The notes below the pieces were generated by a model. That model worked only from the letters and a program-made list of their open reading frames with translations. It was not told where the DNA came from and ran no database searches. From the NCBI RefSeq assembly GCF_017377775.1, contig NZ_JAFVLN010000010.1:124001-188000 (forward strand): DNA of 64,000 nt, in the 5' to 3' direction. The position numbers and the translations under genes were made by a program. Below, piece after piece: positions 26,836-35,645 of the stretch. Each line of letters starts with the position of its first letter. Positions within the stretch are counted from its first letter, which is position 1. The stretch comes from Streptomyces sp. VRA16 Mangrove soil. Lineage in GTDB: Bacteria > Actinomycetota > Actinomycetes > Streptomycetales > Streptomycetaceae.

Positions 26836-27879
26836 TCAGATCGTGGCGGTGTCGATCACGAAGCGGTACCGCACGTCGGAGTTGATGACGCGCTCGTACG
26901 CCTCGTTGATCTGCGCGGCCTCGATCAGCTCGATCTCGGCGCCCAGACCGTGCTCGGCGCAGAAGTCGAGCATCTCCTGGGTCTCGGCGATGCCGCCGAT
27001 CATGGAGCCGGCCAGCGTCTTGTTGCCGCCGATCAGCGAGAACAGGTTGAGCGCGATGGGCTCCTCGGGGGCGCCGACGTTCACCAGGGCGCCGCCCGTC
27101 TTCAGCAGGCCCAGGTAGGCGCCGAAGTCCAGCGGGGCGGAGACCGTGGAGAGGATGACGTCGAAGGTGCCGGCCAGCTCCTCGAAGGTCTTCGGGTCGC
27201 TGGTGGCGTAGTAGTGGTCGGCGCCCAGCTTCAGGCCGTCGTCCTTCTTGCGCAGCGACTGGGAGAGCACGGTGACCTCGGCGCCCAGGGCGTGCGCGAT
27301 CTTGACGCCCATGTGGCCGAGGCCGCCCAGGCCGATCACGGCGACCTTCTTGCCGGGGGCGGCGCCCCAGTGCTTGAGCGGGGAGTACGTGGTGATGCCG
27401 GCGCAGAGCAGCGGTGCGGCCACGTCGAGGGAGATGCCGTCGGGGATGCGCAGGGTGTAGCCCTCGTCGACGACGATCTTCTGCGAGTAGCCGCCGTAGT
27501 TCGGCGTGCCGTCGCGGCCGATCGCGTTGTACGTGGAGCCGATGCCGCCGTTGAGGCAGTGCTGCTCCATGCCCGCCTTGCAGTTCTCGCACGCGCGGCA
27601 GGAGTCGACGAGACAGCCGACGCCGACCCGGTCGCCGACCTTGAACTTGGTGACGCCGGAACCGACGGCCTCGACGACACCGGCGATCTCGTGGCCCGGG
27701 ACCATCGGGAAGAGGGCCTCGCCCCAGCCCTCGCGGGCCTGGTGGATGTCGGAGTGGCAGATGCCGGCGAACTTGATGTCGATCAGCACGTCGTGCTCAC
27801 CGACGGCACGGCGCTCGATGGTGGTGCGCTCCAGCGGAGCCTTGGCGCTGGGCGCGGCGTACGCAGCAACAGTGGTCAT
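26836..27879 (-). CDS. Zinc-dependent NAD(P) alcohol dehydrogenase (YahK/cinnamyl type)
   Basis: 347 residues of the MDR family. Catalytic zinc ligands: GICHSDIHQ, GHEIAGVV and LLCAGITTYSPL. Structural zinc: the cysteines in CRACENCKAGMEQHC. The Rossmann motif is GLGGLGHMGVK, and the following sequence SQSLRKK suggests NADPH preference. Such enzymes reduce aliphatic or aromatic aldehydes. I start at MTTVAAYAAP (27879); a GTG 21 nt upstream is possible. Divergent from an XRE/MmyB-type regulator, a very common actinobacterial pairing in which the regulator controls the dehydrogenase. Confidence 0.93.
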   Translation of the reverse strand: MTTVAAYAAPSAKAPLERTTIERRAVGEHDVLIDIKFAGICHSDIHQAREGWGEALFPMVPGHEIAGVVEAVGSGVTKFKVGDRVGVGCLVDSCRACENCKAGMEQHCLNGGIGSTYNAIGRDGTPNYGGYSQKIVVDEGYTLRIPDGISLDVAAPLLCAGITTYSPLKHWGAAPGKKVAVIGLGGLGHMGVKIAHALGAEVTVLSQSLRKKDDGLKLGADHYYATSDPKTFEELAGTFDVILSTVSAPLDFGAYLGLLKTGGALVNVGAPEEPIALNLFSLIGGNKTLAGSMIGGIAETQEMLDFCAEHGLGAEIELIEAAQINEAYERVINSDVRYRFVIDTATI

Positions 27880-27939
27880 GGCTTCAAGGCTGCCCCACAC
27901 TCGCGCAGACTTCGACGTTTACGCAGGTCACCGCTTTGC

Positions 27940-27987
27940 GTACGACCAGTGGTCCTACTACTGGCGGGGTCAGGCTCTTGGTCGTAC
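27940..27987. promoter_or_regulatory. Inverted half-sites between dehydrogenase and XRE regulator
   Basis: GTACGACCA (27940-27948) and TGGTCGTAC (27979-27987) are perfect 9-bp inverted arms, 39 bp centre to centre, in the divergent intergenic gap. A smaller pair, CCAGT / ACTGG (27946-27964), overlaps the first arm. They are candidate binding sites for the adjacent MmyB-like regulator. Confidence 0.5.
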
Positions 27988-28007
27988 CACGGGGAATACT
28001 GGAGAGC

Positions 28008-28892
28008 ATGGACGACAACCCCACCCTGGACCTGCGCGCCGAGCTCAGCGAGTTCCTGCGGACGAGGCGGGCCCGCCTCCAGCCCCAGGACGTCGGGCTG
28101 CCCTCGGCCGGCCGGCACCGCCGGGTGCCGGGCCTGCGCCGGGAGGAGCTGGCGCAGCTCGCCGGGGTCTCCGTGGCCTACTACACGCGCCTGGAGCAGG
28201 GCAACGGGCGCAATGTGTCGTCGGAGGTGCTCGACGCGATCGCGCGCGCCCTGCAGCTGACCGACGCCGAGCACGCCCACCTCGTCCAGCTGGCCCGGCC
28301 CACGCAGACCCGCCGGAAGGCCCCGGCGCCCCGGCGCCAGCAGGTGCGGCCCGCGCTGCGCCATCTGCTCGACTCGATGGAGGGCGTGCCCGCGTACATC
28401 GGCGGGGCCCGCTCGGACATCCTCGCCTGGAACCGGATGGCGGCCGCGCTCTTCGGCGACTGGGGAAAGATGCCGCCGGCCGAGCGGAACTGGGCGCGGC
28501 TGACCTTCCTCAACCCCGACTACCGGGAGCTGTTCCGCAACTGGGAGTCGAAGGCGTCGGACATGGTCAGCTATCTGCGGCTGTACGCGGGCCGCAACCC
28601 GGAGGACCCCGAGCTGTCCGCCCTCGTCGGTGAACTCTCCGTCAAGAGCGAGCAGTTCAGGAAGTTGTGGGCCACGCACGACGTGAAGGAGAAGGGCCAC
28701 GGTGTGAAGCGGATGCGGCACCCGCTGGTGGGCGAGCTGACGCTCTCGTACGAGACCCTGCACCTGCCCGACGACGACGGCCAGTTCCTGAGCGTCTACC
28801 ACGCGGAACCCGGCTCGGACTCGGCCCAGGCACTGCGCCTGCTGGCCAGCTGGGGCACGGACGCGATCCGGGCAGGCAGCGAGGCGCCCTAG
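28008..28892 (+). CDS. XRE regulator with MmyB-like ligand-binding domain
   Basis: 294 residues. The N-terminal helix-turn-helix (about 40-75) shows RRVPGLRREELAQLAGVSVA, YYTRLEQGNGRNVSSEVLDA. The C-terminal PAS-like MmyB ligand-binding domain (about 110-285) shows YIGGARSDILAWNRMAAALF, FLNPDYRELFRNWES and KRMRHPLVGELTLSYETLHL. These regulators, abundant in Streptomyces, sense fatty-acid-like ligands and usually control the divergent oxidoreductase. ATG 28008 has GGAGAG just upstream. Its stop codon overlaps that of the convergent haemoglobin-fusion gene. Confidence 0.93.
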   Translation: MDDNPTLDLRAELSEFLRTRRARLQPQDVGLPSAGRHRRVPGLRREELAQLAGVSVAYYTRLEQGNGRNVSSEVLDAIARALQLTDAEHAHLVQLARPTQTRRKAPAPRRQQVRPALRHLLDSMEGVPAYIGGARSDILAWNRMAAALFGDWGKMPPAERNWARLTFLNPDYRELFRNWESKASDMVSYLRLYAGRNPEDPELSALVGELSVKSEQFRKLWATHDVKEKGHGVKRMRHPLVGELTLSYETLHLPDDDGQFLSVYHAEPGSDSAQALRLLASWGTDAIRAGSEAP

Positions 28893-29659
28893 GCCCGGTA
28901 CGGCGGCGCCGCGCCCCACCCCCACACCGGCACCGGCTGCTCGTCGGGGCGGTCCGCCCCGGGGGCCGAGAAGGTCACGGCGAGCCGGGTCCCCCACTCC
29001 ACGTACGCGGCGAACGCGGAGCGGAACTCGGCGTCCGTGGGCAGCCCCGCCTCGTCGGCCGCGTCGTGCATCAGGTTCACCCAGCGCCGGCGCTGCGCCT
29101 CGGTGATGCCCTTGCCGATGTGCCGGGCGACCATGTGGCTGTGCCCGCCGACCTGCTCGGAGTAGGCGGGCGGCCCGCCGAGGACCTCGCCGAGCCAGAG
29201 CGCCACGTGTTCGGCGTGCTCGGCCGGCAGCTCGGCGAAGAGCGGGCCGAGCAGGTCGTCCTTGACGACGTGCGCGTAGAAGACGGCGGTGAGCCGGCCG
29301 AGGGCCTCCGCTCCCCCGGCCCACTCGTACAGCGTCGGTTCGGCGGCGCCGAGCCCGCGGACGGTCGTCGGCTTGTAGTGGCGCATCTCGTCGATGGCGC
29401 CCACGTACGGGCGGATCTCGGCGAGGAAGCCGGGGAAGAGCTCCGACTGCCGGAACCCCTCCAGGTGGTCCTCGGTCGACGTCCACACGATACGCAGGAC
29501 GTAGTGCGCGAAGTCCTCCTCGCAGCGGGCGAGTTCGTACGAGACGCAGTGCTCGGACGCGGCCAGCTGGCGGGCCGCCCGGGTGTAGGCGGCGAGGAAC
29601 TCGGCGGAGCGGTCTTCCGGGATGCGGTAGCGGATGTACTCGACCGTCTGAGTCGTCAT
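28889..29659 (-). CDS. ABM-domain / truncated haemoglobin fusion
   Basis: 256 residues. Residues 1-95 form an antibiotic-biosynthesis-monooxygenase (ABM) ferredoxin-like domain (EYIRYRIPEDRSAEFLAAY, VLRIVWTSTEDHLEGFRQ). Residues about 105-235 form a group II-like truncated haemoglobin (LYEWAGGAEALGRLTAVFYA, VGGHSHMVARHIGKGITEAQ with the proximal His, and WVNLMHDAADEAGLP). Similar fusions are known in some Streptomyces; the haem domain may supply or sense O2 or NO, or help turn over a small aromatic substrate. The substrate is not known. Convergent with the XRE gene, the stop codons sharing CTAG. Confidence 0.9.
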   Translation of the reverse strand: MTTQTVEYIRYRIPEDRSAEFLAAYTRAARQLAASEHCVSYELARCEEDFAHYVLRIVWTSTEDHLEGFRQSELFPGFLAEIRPYVGAIDEMRHYKPTTVRGLGAAEPTLYEWAGGAEALGRLTAVFYAHVVKDDLLGPLFAELPAEHAEHVALWLGEVLGGPPAYSEQVGGHSHMVARHIGKGITEAQRRRWVNLMHDAADEAGLPTDAEFRSAFAAYVEWGTRLAVTFSAPGADRPDEQPVPVWGWGAAPPYRA

Positions 29660-29744
29660 GGCGCCCAGCCAAACACGGGCGGCCCGCCCGGGTCGATGGT
29701 CCCGGGCGGGCCGCTGTGCGCCATCAGGGTGGCGTCCCGCTAGC

Positions 29745-32700
29745 TCACTTGCCGAAGTACGCGTCGTAGACCGAGATCGTCGACCCGTTCCCCTTCTTGT
29801 CGGTGATCTTCGCCCGGAAGGAGAGGCTCTTGCCCGCCGCCGGGTTCTTGACGCTCGCCTTGCCGTGCTGGACGGATGCCTTCTTCCAGTTCTTGCCGCC
29901 GTCGTAACTGACGTACAGGGACAGCGACTTGAGGTTGGTGCCGGCCGCCGAGCCGGTGACGGTCACCGGGACCGACTGGGTCCTGCCCGCGGGCACCGTG
30001 CTGTCGAGGCCCACCGCGGCGTCGAACCGGATGCCGGAGGCGGGCAGCTGGGCGAAGTCCGCGGGCTTCTTCGAGCGGAACGTCCAGCTCGCGTCGACCC
30101 GCGAGGAGGCCTTGGCGACCTTCGCGTCCCGGCGGACCGAGGTGGTCAGCCGGTACGCGGCGTCGCCCGAGGGGACCTTGAACGTGCCGTCGCCGAAGAG
30201 CGGGTCGTCGTTCGTGCCGACCTTGACCCCGCCCCGGTACAGCGTCGTGGTCACCTTGGTGAAGTCCGAGTAGCCCGCGTGCGTCTTGCCGTCGGCGAAC
30301 AGCGGCAGCGAGCCGTAGATCTCGTTGCCGTCGCGGTACAGGCCGTAGTCGCCGCCCACGCGCGGCGCGAACACCGCGGTGTTGAACGTCTTCTCGTACT
30401 TCTTGCCCGCCTTGAAGGTCTGCGGGTTGCCGAGCGTGTAGTACGCGTCCGGGACCAGGTTGCCGTCCTTGTCCTTGCCGGCGATCTGGTAGAAGTCCCA
30501 GGTCCACTGGGCCTTGTCACCGGTCGACAGGTACAGCGTGCGCGAGCCCGGCAGCTTCTGCTCGACCGGGACGCCGACACCGAGGTCGTCGGGGAGCAGG
30601 GCGACCGGCAGGAGCGCGCCGGTCTTCCCGGCCGCCGAAGCGCCCAGCTTGTTGGTCACGGTGGCCAGTTCGGACTTCTTGTAGTGCCGGACCTTGGCGT
30701 TCTGGATGCGCTTGACCTTGCCGCCGGTGACGACGTCGTACTCGGCCGAGCCGCCCTTGCTCCACTGCCCGAACCAGGTCTGCGACAGACCGCTGGTGAC
30801 ATCGCTGCCGAGGGAGGCCATGCGGATGCCGGCGAACGAGTCGAGCTGCAGGGAGACGCCGATCCCGGCCGGGTCGTACAGGTACCCGATGCTGGCGCTG
30901 AGCGGCTTCGCCGCGCTGTCCGGGACGGTGATGTCGGCCTGCTTGGTCGTGCGGGCGTCCAGGGTCAGGCTGACGTTCTTGGTGACGGCGAGCTTCGGCT
31001 GCACGAACCAGTCGACGCCGCCCTTGAACTGCTCCAGGTCCTTGGCGAGCCAGGCGTCCAGAAGGTAGTTGCCCTTGGGGACGCGCAGGGTGACCGTGCC
31101 GGTGTCGCTCGGCGCGGCCGAGAAGATCTGGTCCTTGCCCAGACCCGAGTAGCCGATCAGGTCGCTCAGGTACGTCGACAGGGGCTGCCCGTCACGCCCT
31201 ACGTGCTTGAGCTTCACGTCGTACGACTCGACCTCGCGCTGCACCGCGGCCGCCGTGCGCACGGTCTGGCCGCCGCCGCTCGCCGTGATGTACGCGGAGT
31301 AGGCGCCGTCGACGGTGCCGCCCAGCTTGGTGTTCGCGGTCACGTCGACCGAGGCGGTACCGCCCGCGGGGACCGTCACCTTGGTCGCGCCGAGCGCGAA
31401 GAAGCCCGCGGGGGCCGCCTGGCCCTTGGGGTTGGTCGCCTTGACGGAGAGGTCGAGGGTGACGTCCTTCGTGCCGGTGTTCTTGTACGTGACCTGCTTG
31501 GTGACGGCCTTGTCGTCGGTGTGCGGCCACTGCGCGATGCCGAAGCCGACGGAGACCGGCTCCGCGAACACCGTCTGCCCGATGGCCTTGTCGACCTGGA
31601 TGCGGCCGCTGCCCTGCTGGAACGGGGTGAGCCCGGCCGTGCCCTTGGTCGAGCCGACGAGCACGCTCTTGAGCTGGGCGTACGTCCAGTCCGGGTGCTC
31701 CTGCTTGAGGATCGCGGCGGCGCCCGCGACGTGCGGCGTCGCCATCGACGTACCGGAGATCGTCAGATACCCGGCGGGCTTCTCTCCGACCTCCTGGTCG
31801 ATGACGCTGCCCGGCGCGGCGGCGGCCGTGATGTCGACGCCCGGCGCGGTCACGTCCGGCTTGATCGCGCCGTCGCCGACGCGCGGGCCGGTGGAGGAGA
31901 AGTCGGCGAGCTTGTCCTTGCCGTCGACGGCGCCGACGGTGAGGGCGGCGTCCGCGCTGCCGGGCGAGCCGATGGAGTGCGGGCCCTCGTTGCCCGCCGC
32001 GATGGCGAACAGCATGCCCTTCTCCTCGGAGAGCTTGTTGACCTCGGCTTCCAGCGGGTCGATCTCCGGGGTGTCGCCGCCGCCCAGGCTCAGGTTGACG
32101 ATGTCGGCGCCCTGCGCGGCCGCCCACTCCATGCCGGCGAGGATGCCGGAGTCGTCACCGGAGCCCTGGTCGTCGAGGACCTTGCCGTTGAGCAGCTTCG
32201 CGCCGGGGGCGACGCCCTTGTACGTGCCGCCCGACTTCGCGCCCGTGCCGGCGGCGATGGACGCGACGTGCGTGCCGTGGCCGAAGTGGTCGGTGGCGTC
32301 GGCCGCGGTGGAGAAGTTCTTCGACTCGACGACCTGGTCCTTCAGGTCGGGGTGGGTCGCGTCGATCCCGGTGTCCAGGACGGCGATCTTGACGCCCTTG
32401 CCGTCGTAGCCCGCGGCCCACGCGGTCGGGGCGCCGATCTGCGGCACGGACTTGTCGAGGCTGGCGCGGCGGATGCCGTCGAGCCAGATGCGGCTGACGC
32501 CGGAGGCGGTGGAGCCGTCCTTGTCGGTCACCGCGTTCCACAGCTTGGCCGCGTCGGTCTTCGGGGTGGTGACCGCGTCCGCGTTGAGCGTCTTCAGCGA
32601 GCGCCGCACGGTCGTGTCGCCCGCGTCGCGCACCTCGGCCTTGGCGGTGGTCGCCGCCCCCCGGTAGCCGACGATGACCTTGAGGCCGTTCTTCTGGGCC

Positions 32701-33080
32701 TTCTTGTACGCCGCCTTGGACAGCTCGGTGACGTCGAAGAGGCGCTGGTCGAGCTTGCCGGCGGCTATCAGACGCTGCGCGTCGAGGGGCATCACATAGG
32801 TGTGCCCGTCGATCGTGCGCGTCTGCACGGGTATGTGGGAGCGGCCCGGGGCCCGCTCGACGCCGACCGGCTTGCCCTTGGCGTCGAGCGCGACGCGGTC
32901 GCCGGTGATGAGCGTGACGTGGGTCCTGGGCGTGAACTGCCGCCCGACGCCCGCCTTGTGCGCGCCCGTGGCCGCGGGCGCGGAGTGCGCCGGCAGCGCG
33001 ACGCCCGCGGTCAGGGCGACGGCGGCGGCGCCCGCGACGAGACCGGCCCGCCGCGTACGGGTCTGTGACTGTCTGTGCAA
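29745..33080 (-). CDS. Secreted S8 subtilisin-like protease, large
   Basis: 1111 residues. A Sec/Tat-like signal peptide (RRAGLVAGAAAVALTAGVAL, AHSA) precedes a propeptide and the S8 domain. The triad is Asp in AVLDTGIDATHPDL (about 237), His in HFGHGTHVASIAAG (about 269) and Ser in GTSMATPHVAGAAA (about 450), with oxyanion Asn in AIAAGNEGPHS. The long C-terminal half holds beta-rich domains of unknown ligand and shows no membrane anchor. The start is TTG 33080, with GGGGG only 4 nt upstream; no better start exists. It is probably a vegetative or developmental extracellular protease. A terminator separates it from the ABC genes upstream. Confidence 0.93.
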   Translation of the reverse strand: MHRQSQTRTRRAGLVAGAAAVALTAGVALPAHSAPAATGAHKAGVGRQFTPRTHVTLITGDRVALDAKGKPVGVERAPGRSHIPVQTRTIDGHTYVMPLDAQRLIAAGKLDQRLFDVTELSKAAYKKAQKNGLKVIVGYRGAATTAKAEVRDAGDTTVRRSLKTLNADAVTTPKTDAAKLWNAVTDKDGSTASGVSRIWLDGIRRASLDKSVPQIGAPTAWAAGYDGKGVKIAVLDTGIDATHPDLKDQVVESKNFSTAADATDHFGHGTHVASIAAGTGAKSGGTYKGVAPGAKLLNGKVLDDQGSGDDSGILAGMEWAAAQGADIVNLSLGGGDTPEIDPLEAEVNKLSEEKGMLFAIAAGNEGPHSIGSPGSADAALTVGAVDGKDKLADFSSTGPRVGDGAIKPDVTAPGVDITAAAAPGSVIDQEVGEKPAGYLTISGTSMATPHVAGAAAILKQEHPDWTYAQLKSVLVGSTKGTAGLTPFQQGSGRIQVDKAIGQTVFAEPVSVGFGIAQWPHTDDKAVTKQVTYKNTGTKDVTLDLSVKATNPKGQAAPAGFFALGATKVTVPAGGTASVDVTANTKLGGTVDGAYSAYITASGGGQTVRTAAAVQREVESYDVKLKHVGRDGQPLSTYLSDLIGYSGLGKDQIFSAAPSDTGTVTLRVPKGNYLLDAWLAKDLEQFKGGVDWFVQPKLAVTKNVSLTLDARTTKQADITVPDSAAKPLSASIGYLYDPAGIGVSLQLDSFAGIRMASLGSDVTSGLSQTWFGQWSKGGSAEYDVVTGGKVKRIQNAKVRHYKKSELATVTNKLGASAAGKTGALLPVALLPDDLGVGVPVEQKLPGSRTLYLSTGDKAQWTWDFYQIAGKDKDGNLVPDAYYTLGNPQTFKAGKKYEKTFNTAVFAPRVGGDYGLYRDGNEIYGSLPLFADGKTHAGYSDFTKVTTTLYRGGVKVGTNDDPLFGDGTFKVPSGDAAYRLTTSVRRDAKVAKASSRVDASWTFRSKKPADFAQLPASGIRFDAAVGLDSTVPAGRTQSVPVTVTGSAAGTNLKSLSLYVSYDGGKNWKKASVQHGKASVKNPAAGKSLSFRAKITDKKGNGSTISVYDAYFGK

Positions 33081-33124
33081 CTTTCCCCCTGGTGACGGTG
33101 GTTCACCAACCGGAGGTCATGAAC

Positions 33125-33159
33125 GAACCCCCTGCGCCTACAGATGGCACAGGGGGTTC
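33125..33159 (-). terminator. Terminator after ABC pair B
   Basis: GAACCCCCTG and CAGGGGGTTC are perfect 10-bp arms with a 15-nt loop, 30 bp after the ATPase gene stop and before the protease gene. Confidence 0.7.
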
Positions 33160-33188
33160 AAAGGTTCCCTGGAACGCGGGCAAAGCCG

Positions 33189-33875
33189 CTACTTGGCCTG
33201 TTCGTTCTCCGTGACCTTGATCCGCCCCTTGCGGATCGTGGCGAGCCGCGGCGCCTTGCGGGCGATCGAGGAGTCGTGGGTGACCATGATGAAGGTGAGC
33301 CCGTGCTCCTTCCACTGGGCCTCCAGGACGTCCATGATCTCGTCGCGCATGGACTCGTCGAGGTTGCCCGTGGGCTCGTCGGCGAGCAGCACCTTCGGGT
33401 TCTTCACCAGGGCGCGGGCGATGGCCACCCGCTGCTGCTGACCACCGGACATCTCGCCGGGCAGGTGCCCGAGGCGCTCGCCGAGGCCCACCGACTTCAG
33501 CGCCTCGGCGGCCCGCTCGCGCCGGTCGGCGGTCTTGATGCCGAGCGGGACGAGGGCGGACTCGACGTTCTCCTGGGCGGTGAGCGTCGGGATGAGGTTG
33601 AACGACTGGAAGACGAACCCGATGGACTCGGCGCGGACCTTGGTCAGCCGGGCCTCGGGCAGCTTGGCCAGATCCGTGCCGTCGAGCTCGACGCTGCCGG
33701 CCGTCGGCCGGTCCAGGCCGCCGAGCATCTGCAGCAGCGTCGACTTGCCGCCGCCGGTCGGACCCTGGATGACCAGCCGGTCGCCGTCACCGATGGTCAG
33801 GTCGACCCCGGCGAGGGCGTCGATGCGTTCCCTGCCGCGCTGATACTGCTTGGTGACGCCTCTGAGCTGATACAT
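33189..33875 (-). CDS. MacB/LolD-type ABC ATPase (pair B)
   Basis: 228 residues. Walker A GPTGGGKSTLLQMLG near 38 (with GTGGG rather than the usual GSGSG), Q-loop FVFQSFNLIPTLTAQENV, signature MSGGQQQRVAIARAL, Walker B VLLADEPTGNLD and H-loop FIMVTHDSSIARK. It should energise the FtsX-like permease encoded just upstream. Such systems transmit force to extracytoplasmic parts and often extrude peptides or lipoproteins or confer antibiotic tolerance. AGGAG lies 7 nt before ATG. It is strikingly similar at DNA level to the ATPase of pair A. Confidence 0.95.
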   Translation of the reverse strand: MYQLRGVTKQYQRGRERIDALAGVDLTIGDGDRLVIQGPTGGGKSTLLQMLGGLDRPTAGSVELDGTDLAKLPEARLTKVRAESIGFVFQSFNLIPTLTAQENVESALVPLGIKTADRRERAAEALKSVGLGERLGHLPGEMSGGQQQRVAIARALVKNPKVLLADEPTGNLDESMRDEIMDVLEAQWKEHGLTFIMVTHDSSIARKAPRLATIRKGRIKVTENEQAK

Positions 33876-33932
33876 GGTGCAACTCCTGCCGTACGTGAGG
33901 ATGTTGGGGTGCTGCCGTGCAGGGCTGCGGTA

Positions 33933-35432
33933 CTACTCGACGCGGCGCAGCGAGTCCGCCGGGCGCAGGCGGGAGGCCCGCCAGCCGCCGAACGCGCCGG
34001 CGATCAGACCGCCCGCGACGGCGAGGCCGACGGCGAGCGCGATGGTGGTGCCGGAGACCGGGGCGGTCAGTGCGATGTCGAGGGTCTTGCTCGCGGTCTG
34101 CCGCGCGGGGCCGCCGCCACCGGGGCCGCCCATGCCGCCCCCGCCGAAGCCGCCGCCCCCGCCGAAGCCGCCACCGCCGGTGGAGCCGAGGGACGCCGAC
34201 AGGGTCGGGCTGATCGCGGTCACCGCGTAGGCGCCGGCGAGACCGACGGCGATGCCGAGGACGCCGCCGATGAGCCCGTTGACGACGGCCTCACCGATGA
34301 CCTGGCGGGTGACGCGGCCCGACTTCCAGCCGAGCGCCTTGAGCGTGCCGAACTCGCGCACGCGCCGCGACACGGCGGACGAGGTGAGCAGGCCCGCGAC
34401 GAGGAACGCGGCGACGAGGACGGCGATCGACAGCCACGTGCCGACGTTCGAGGCGAGCGAGGAGGCGGTGGACAGCGAGCCGGAGACGGTCTTGGCGAGG
34501 TCGGCCGAGGTGGTGACCGTCGTGCCCGAGACGTTCTTGGTGATGGTCGACTTCACCGAGTCGATCTGCTGCGAGTCGGTCGCCTTGACGTAGACCGTCG
34601 TCACCTTGTTCTTCATGTCGGCGACGGTCTGCGCCTGCTTCAGCGGGATGTACAGGTTGGCGGCCGAGTCGCCGCTGTCGGCGGTGGAGACGCCGATGAC
34701 CTTGAACTTGGTGCCGTGGATGGTGACGGTGTCGCCGAGGGCGAGCTTCTTCTCCTTGGCGTACGAGGCGTCGGCGACGGCCACCTTGGCGTTCGTCTCG
34801 GACGTCGTGAACGTACGGCCCTTGGTGATCTTCGAGGTGGTCAGCGGGCCGAGGTTCTGCTTGGTGACGTCGGTGCCGTAGACCGAGAAGGAGTTGACGT
34901 CGAAGTTGGCGCCGCCGCCCTCGACGCGGCCCTGCGGCCGGCCGCTGCCGCCGCCGTTCTGGCCGCCGGGACCGCCCTGGCCGCCCTGCTGCCCCTGGCT
35001 CTGGTCCTGCTTGAACTGGCCGCGCGTGAACTGCCCGCTGACCTTCATGACCTGGAGGTTCAGACCGCCGACGGTGTCGGCGACGCCCTTCTGGTCGGCC
35101 ACCTCGGTGACCGTGGAGGAGGCGAGCGTCTGGAAGCCCTGGACCATGACGCGGTCGGTGGACTGCGCCTTGTCGGAGTCGCTGTCCTTGGCGTCGAACT
35201 TGAAGTTCGGCCGCCCGTTGTCGCCGGTCTGAGCGGCGGCGGCCTTGGTGACGGTCATGTCGGTGCCCAGGCCGTACAGCGACTGGAGGACCTTGTCCTG
35301 GGCCTTGTTCATACCCGAGGACACCGAGCTGACGACGATGACCAGCGCGATACCGAGCGCGAGTCCGGAGGCGACGACGAGGGCCGCCTTTCTGCGGCGG
35401 CGCAACTCACGCCTGAGATAGGTGAAGAACAT
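33933..35432 (-). CDS. FtsX/MacB-type ABC permease (pair B)
   Basis: 499 residues. A first span (AALVVASGLALGIALVIVVS) is followed by a large extracellular MacB-like domain (about 45-290) containing a Gly/Gln-rich linker (QGGQGGPGGQNGGGSGRPQG). The FtsX domain follows with three spans (WLSIAVLVAAFLVAGLLTSS, GLIGGVLGIAVGLAGAYAV, GTTIALAVGLAVAGGLIAGA) and the coupling motif RVREFGTLKALGWKSGRVTR. The last extracellular loop has a very Gly-rich segment (GGGGFGGGGGFGGGGMGGPG). First gene of its pair; GAGG lies 5 nt before ATG. Confidence 0.93.
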   Translation of the reverse strand: MFFTYLRRELRRRRKAALVVASGLALGIALVIVVSSVSSGMNKAQDKVLQSLYGLGTDMTVTKAAAAQTGDNGRPNFKFDAKDSDSDKAQSTDRVMVQGFQTLASSTVTEVADQKGVADTVGGLNLQVMKVSGQFTRGQFKQDQSQGQQGGQGGPGGQNGGGSGRPQGRVEGGGANFDVNSFSVYGTDVTKQNLGPLTTSKITKGRTFTTSETNAKVAVADASYAKEKKLALGDTVTIHGTKFKVIGVSTADSGDSAANLYIPLKQAQTVADMKNKVTTVYVKATDSQQIDSVKSTITKNVSGTTVTTSADLAKTVSGSLSTASSLASNVGTWLSIAVLVAAFLVAGLLTSSAVSRRVREFGTLKALGWKSGRVTRQVIGEAVVNGLIGGVLGIAVGLAGAYAVTAISPTLSASLGSTGGGGFGGGGGFGGGGMGGPGGGGPARQTASKTLDIALTAPVSGTTIALAVGLAVAGGLIAGAFGGWRASRLRPADSLRRVE

Positions 35433-35484
35433 GGCAGCCTCGCCGGATGACGGCCCACGGAACGCGGGGGCTCTGACAGGAATC

Positions 35485-35524
35485 AGCGGGAGCCGGGCCG
35501 TCCGTGGACGTCCCGGCTCCCGCT
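35485..35524 (-). terminator. Terminator after ABC pair A
   Basis: AGCGGGAGCCGGG and CCCGGCTCCCGCT are perfect 13-bp arms with a 14-nt loop. It separates the two ABC gene pairs, so pair B needs its own promoter between here and 35432. Confidence 0.8.
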
Positions 35525-35645
35525 TGCGGCGAAACCGTATGGAGGGGCTGTAAGGGTTCTGTGAGGTGCGGATGAGAACGGGATGAGATCCCGCCCATCA
35601 GGTGTCATCCGCCGTGTCACACCTGTCCGTTCCGGCGCCTGCGTC

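Noticed and set aside
29658..33068. 1136-codon frame antisense to the subtilase
   Set aside because: It mirrors the protease gene almost end to end and has shadow composition; the S8 triad on the other strand is unmistakable.
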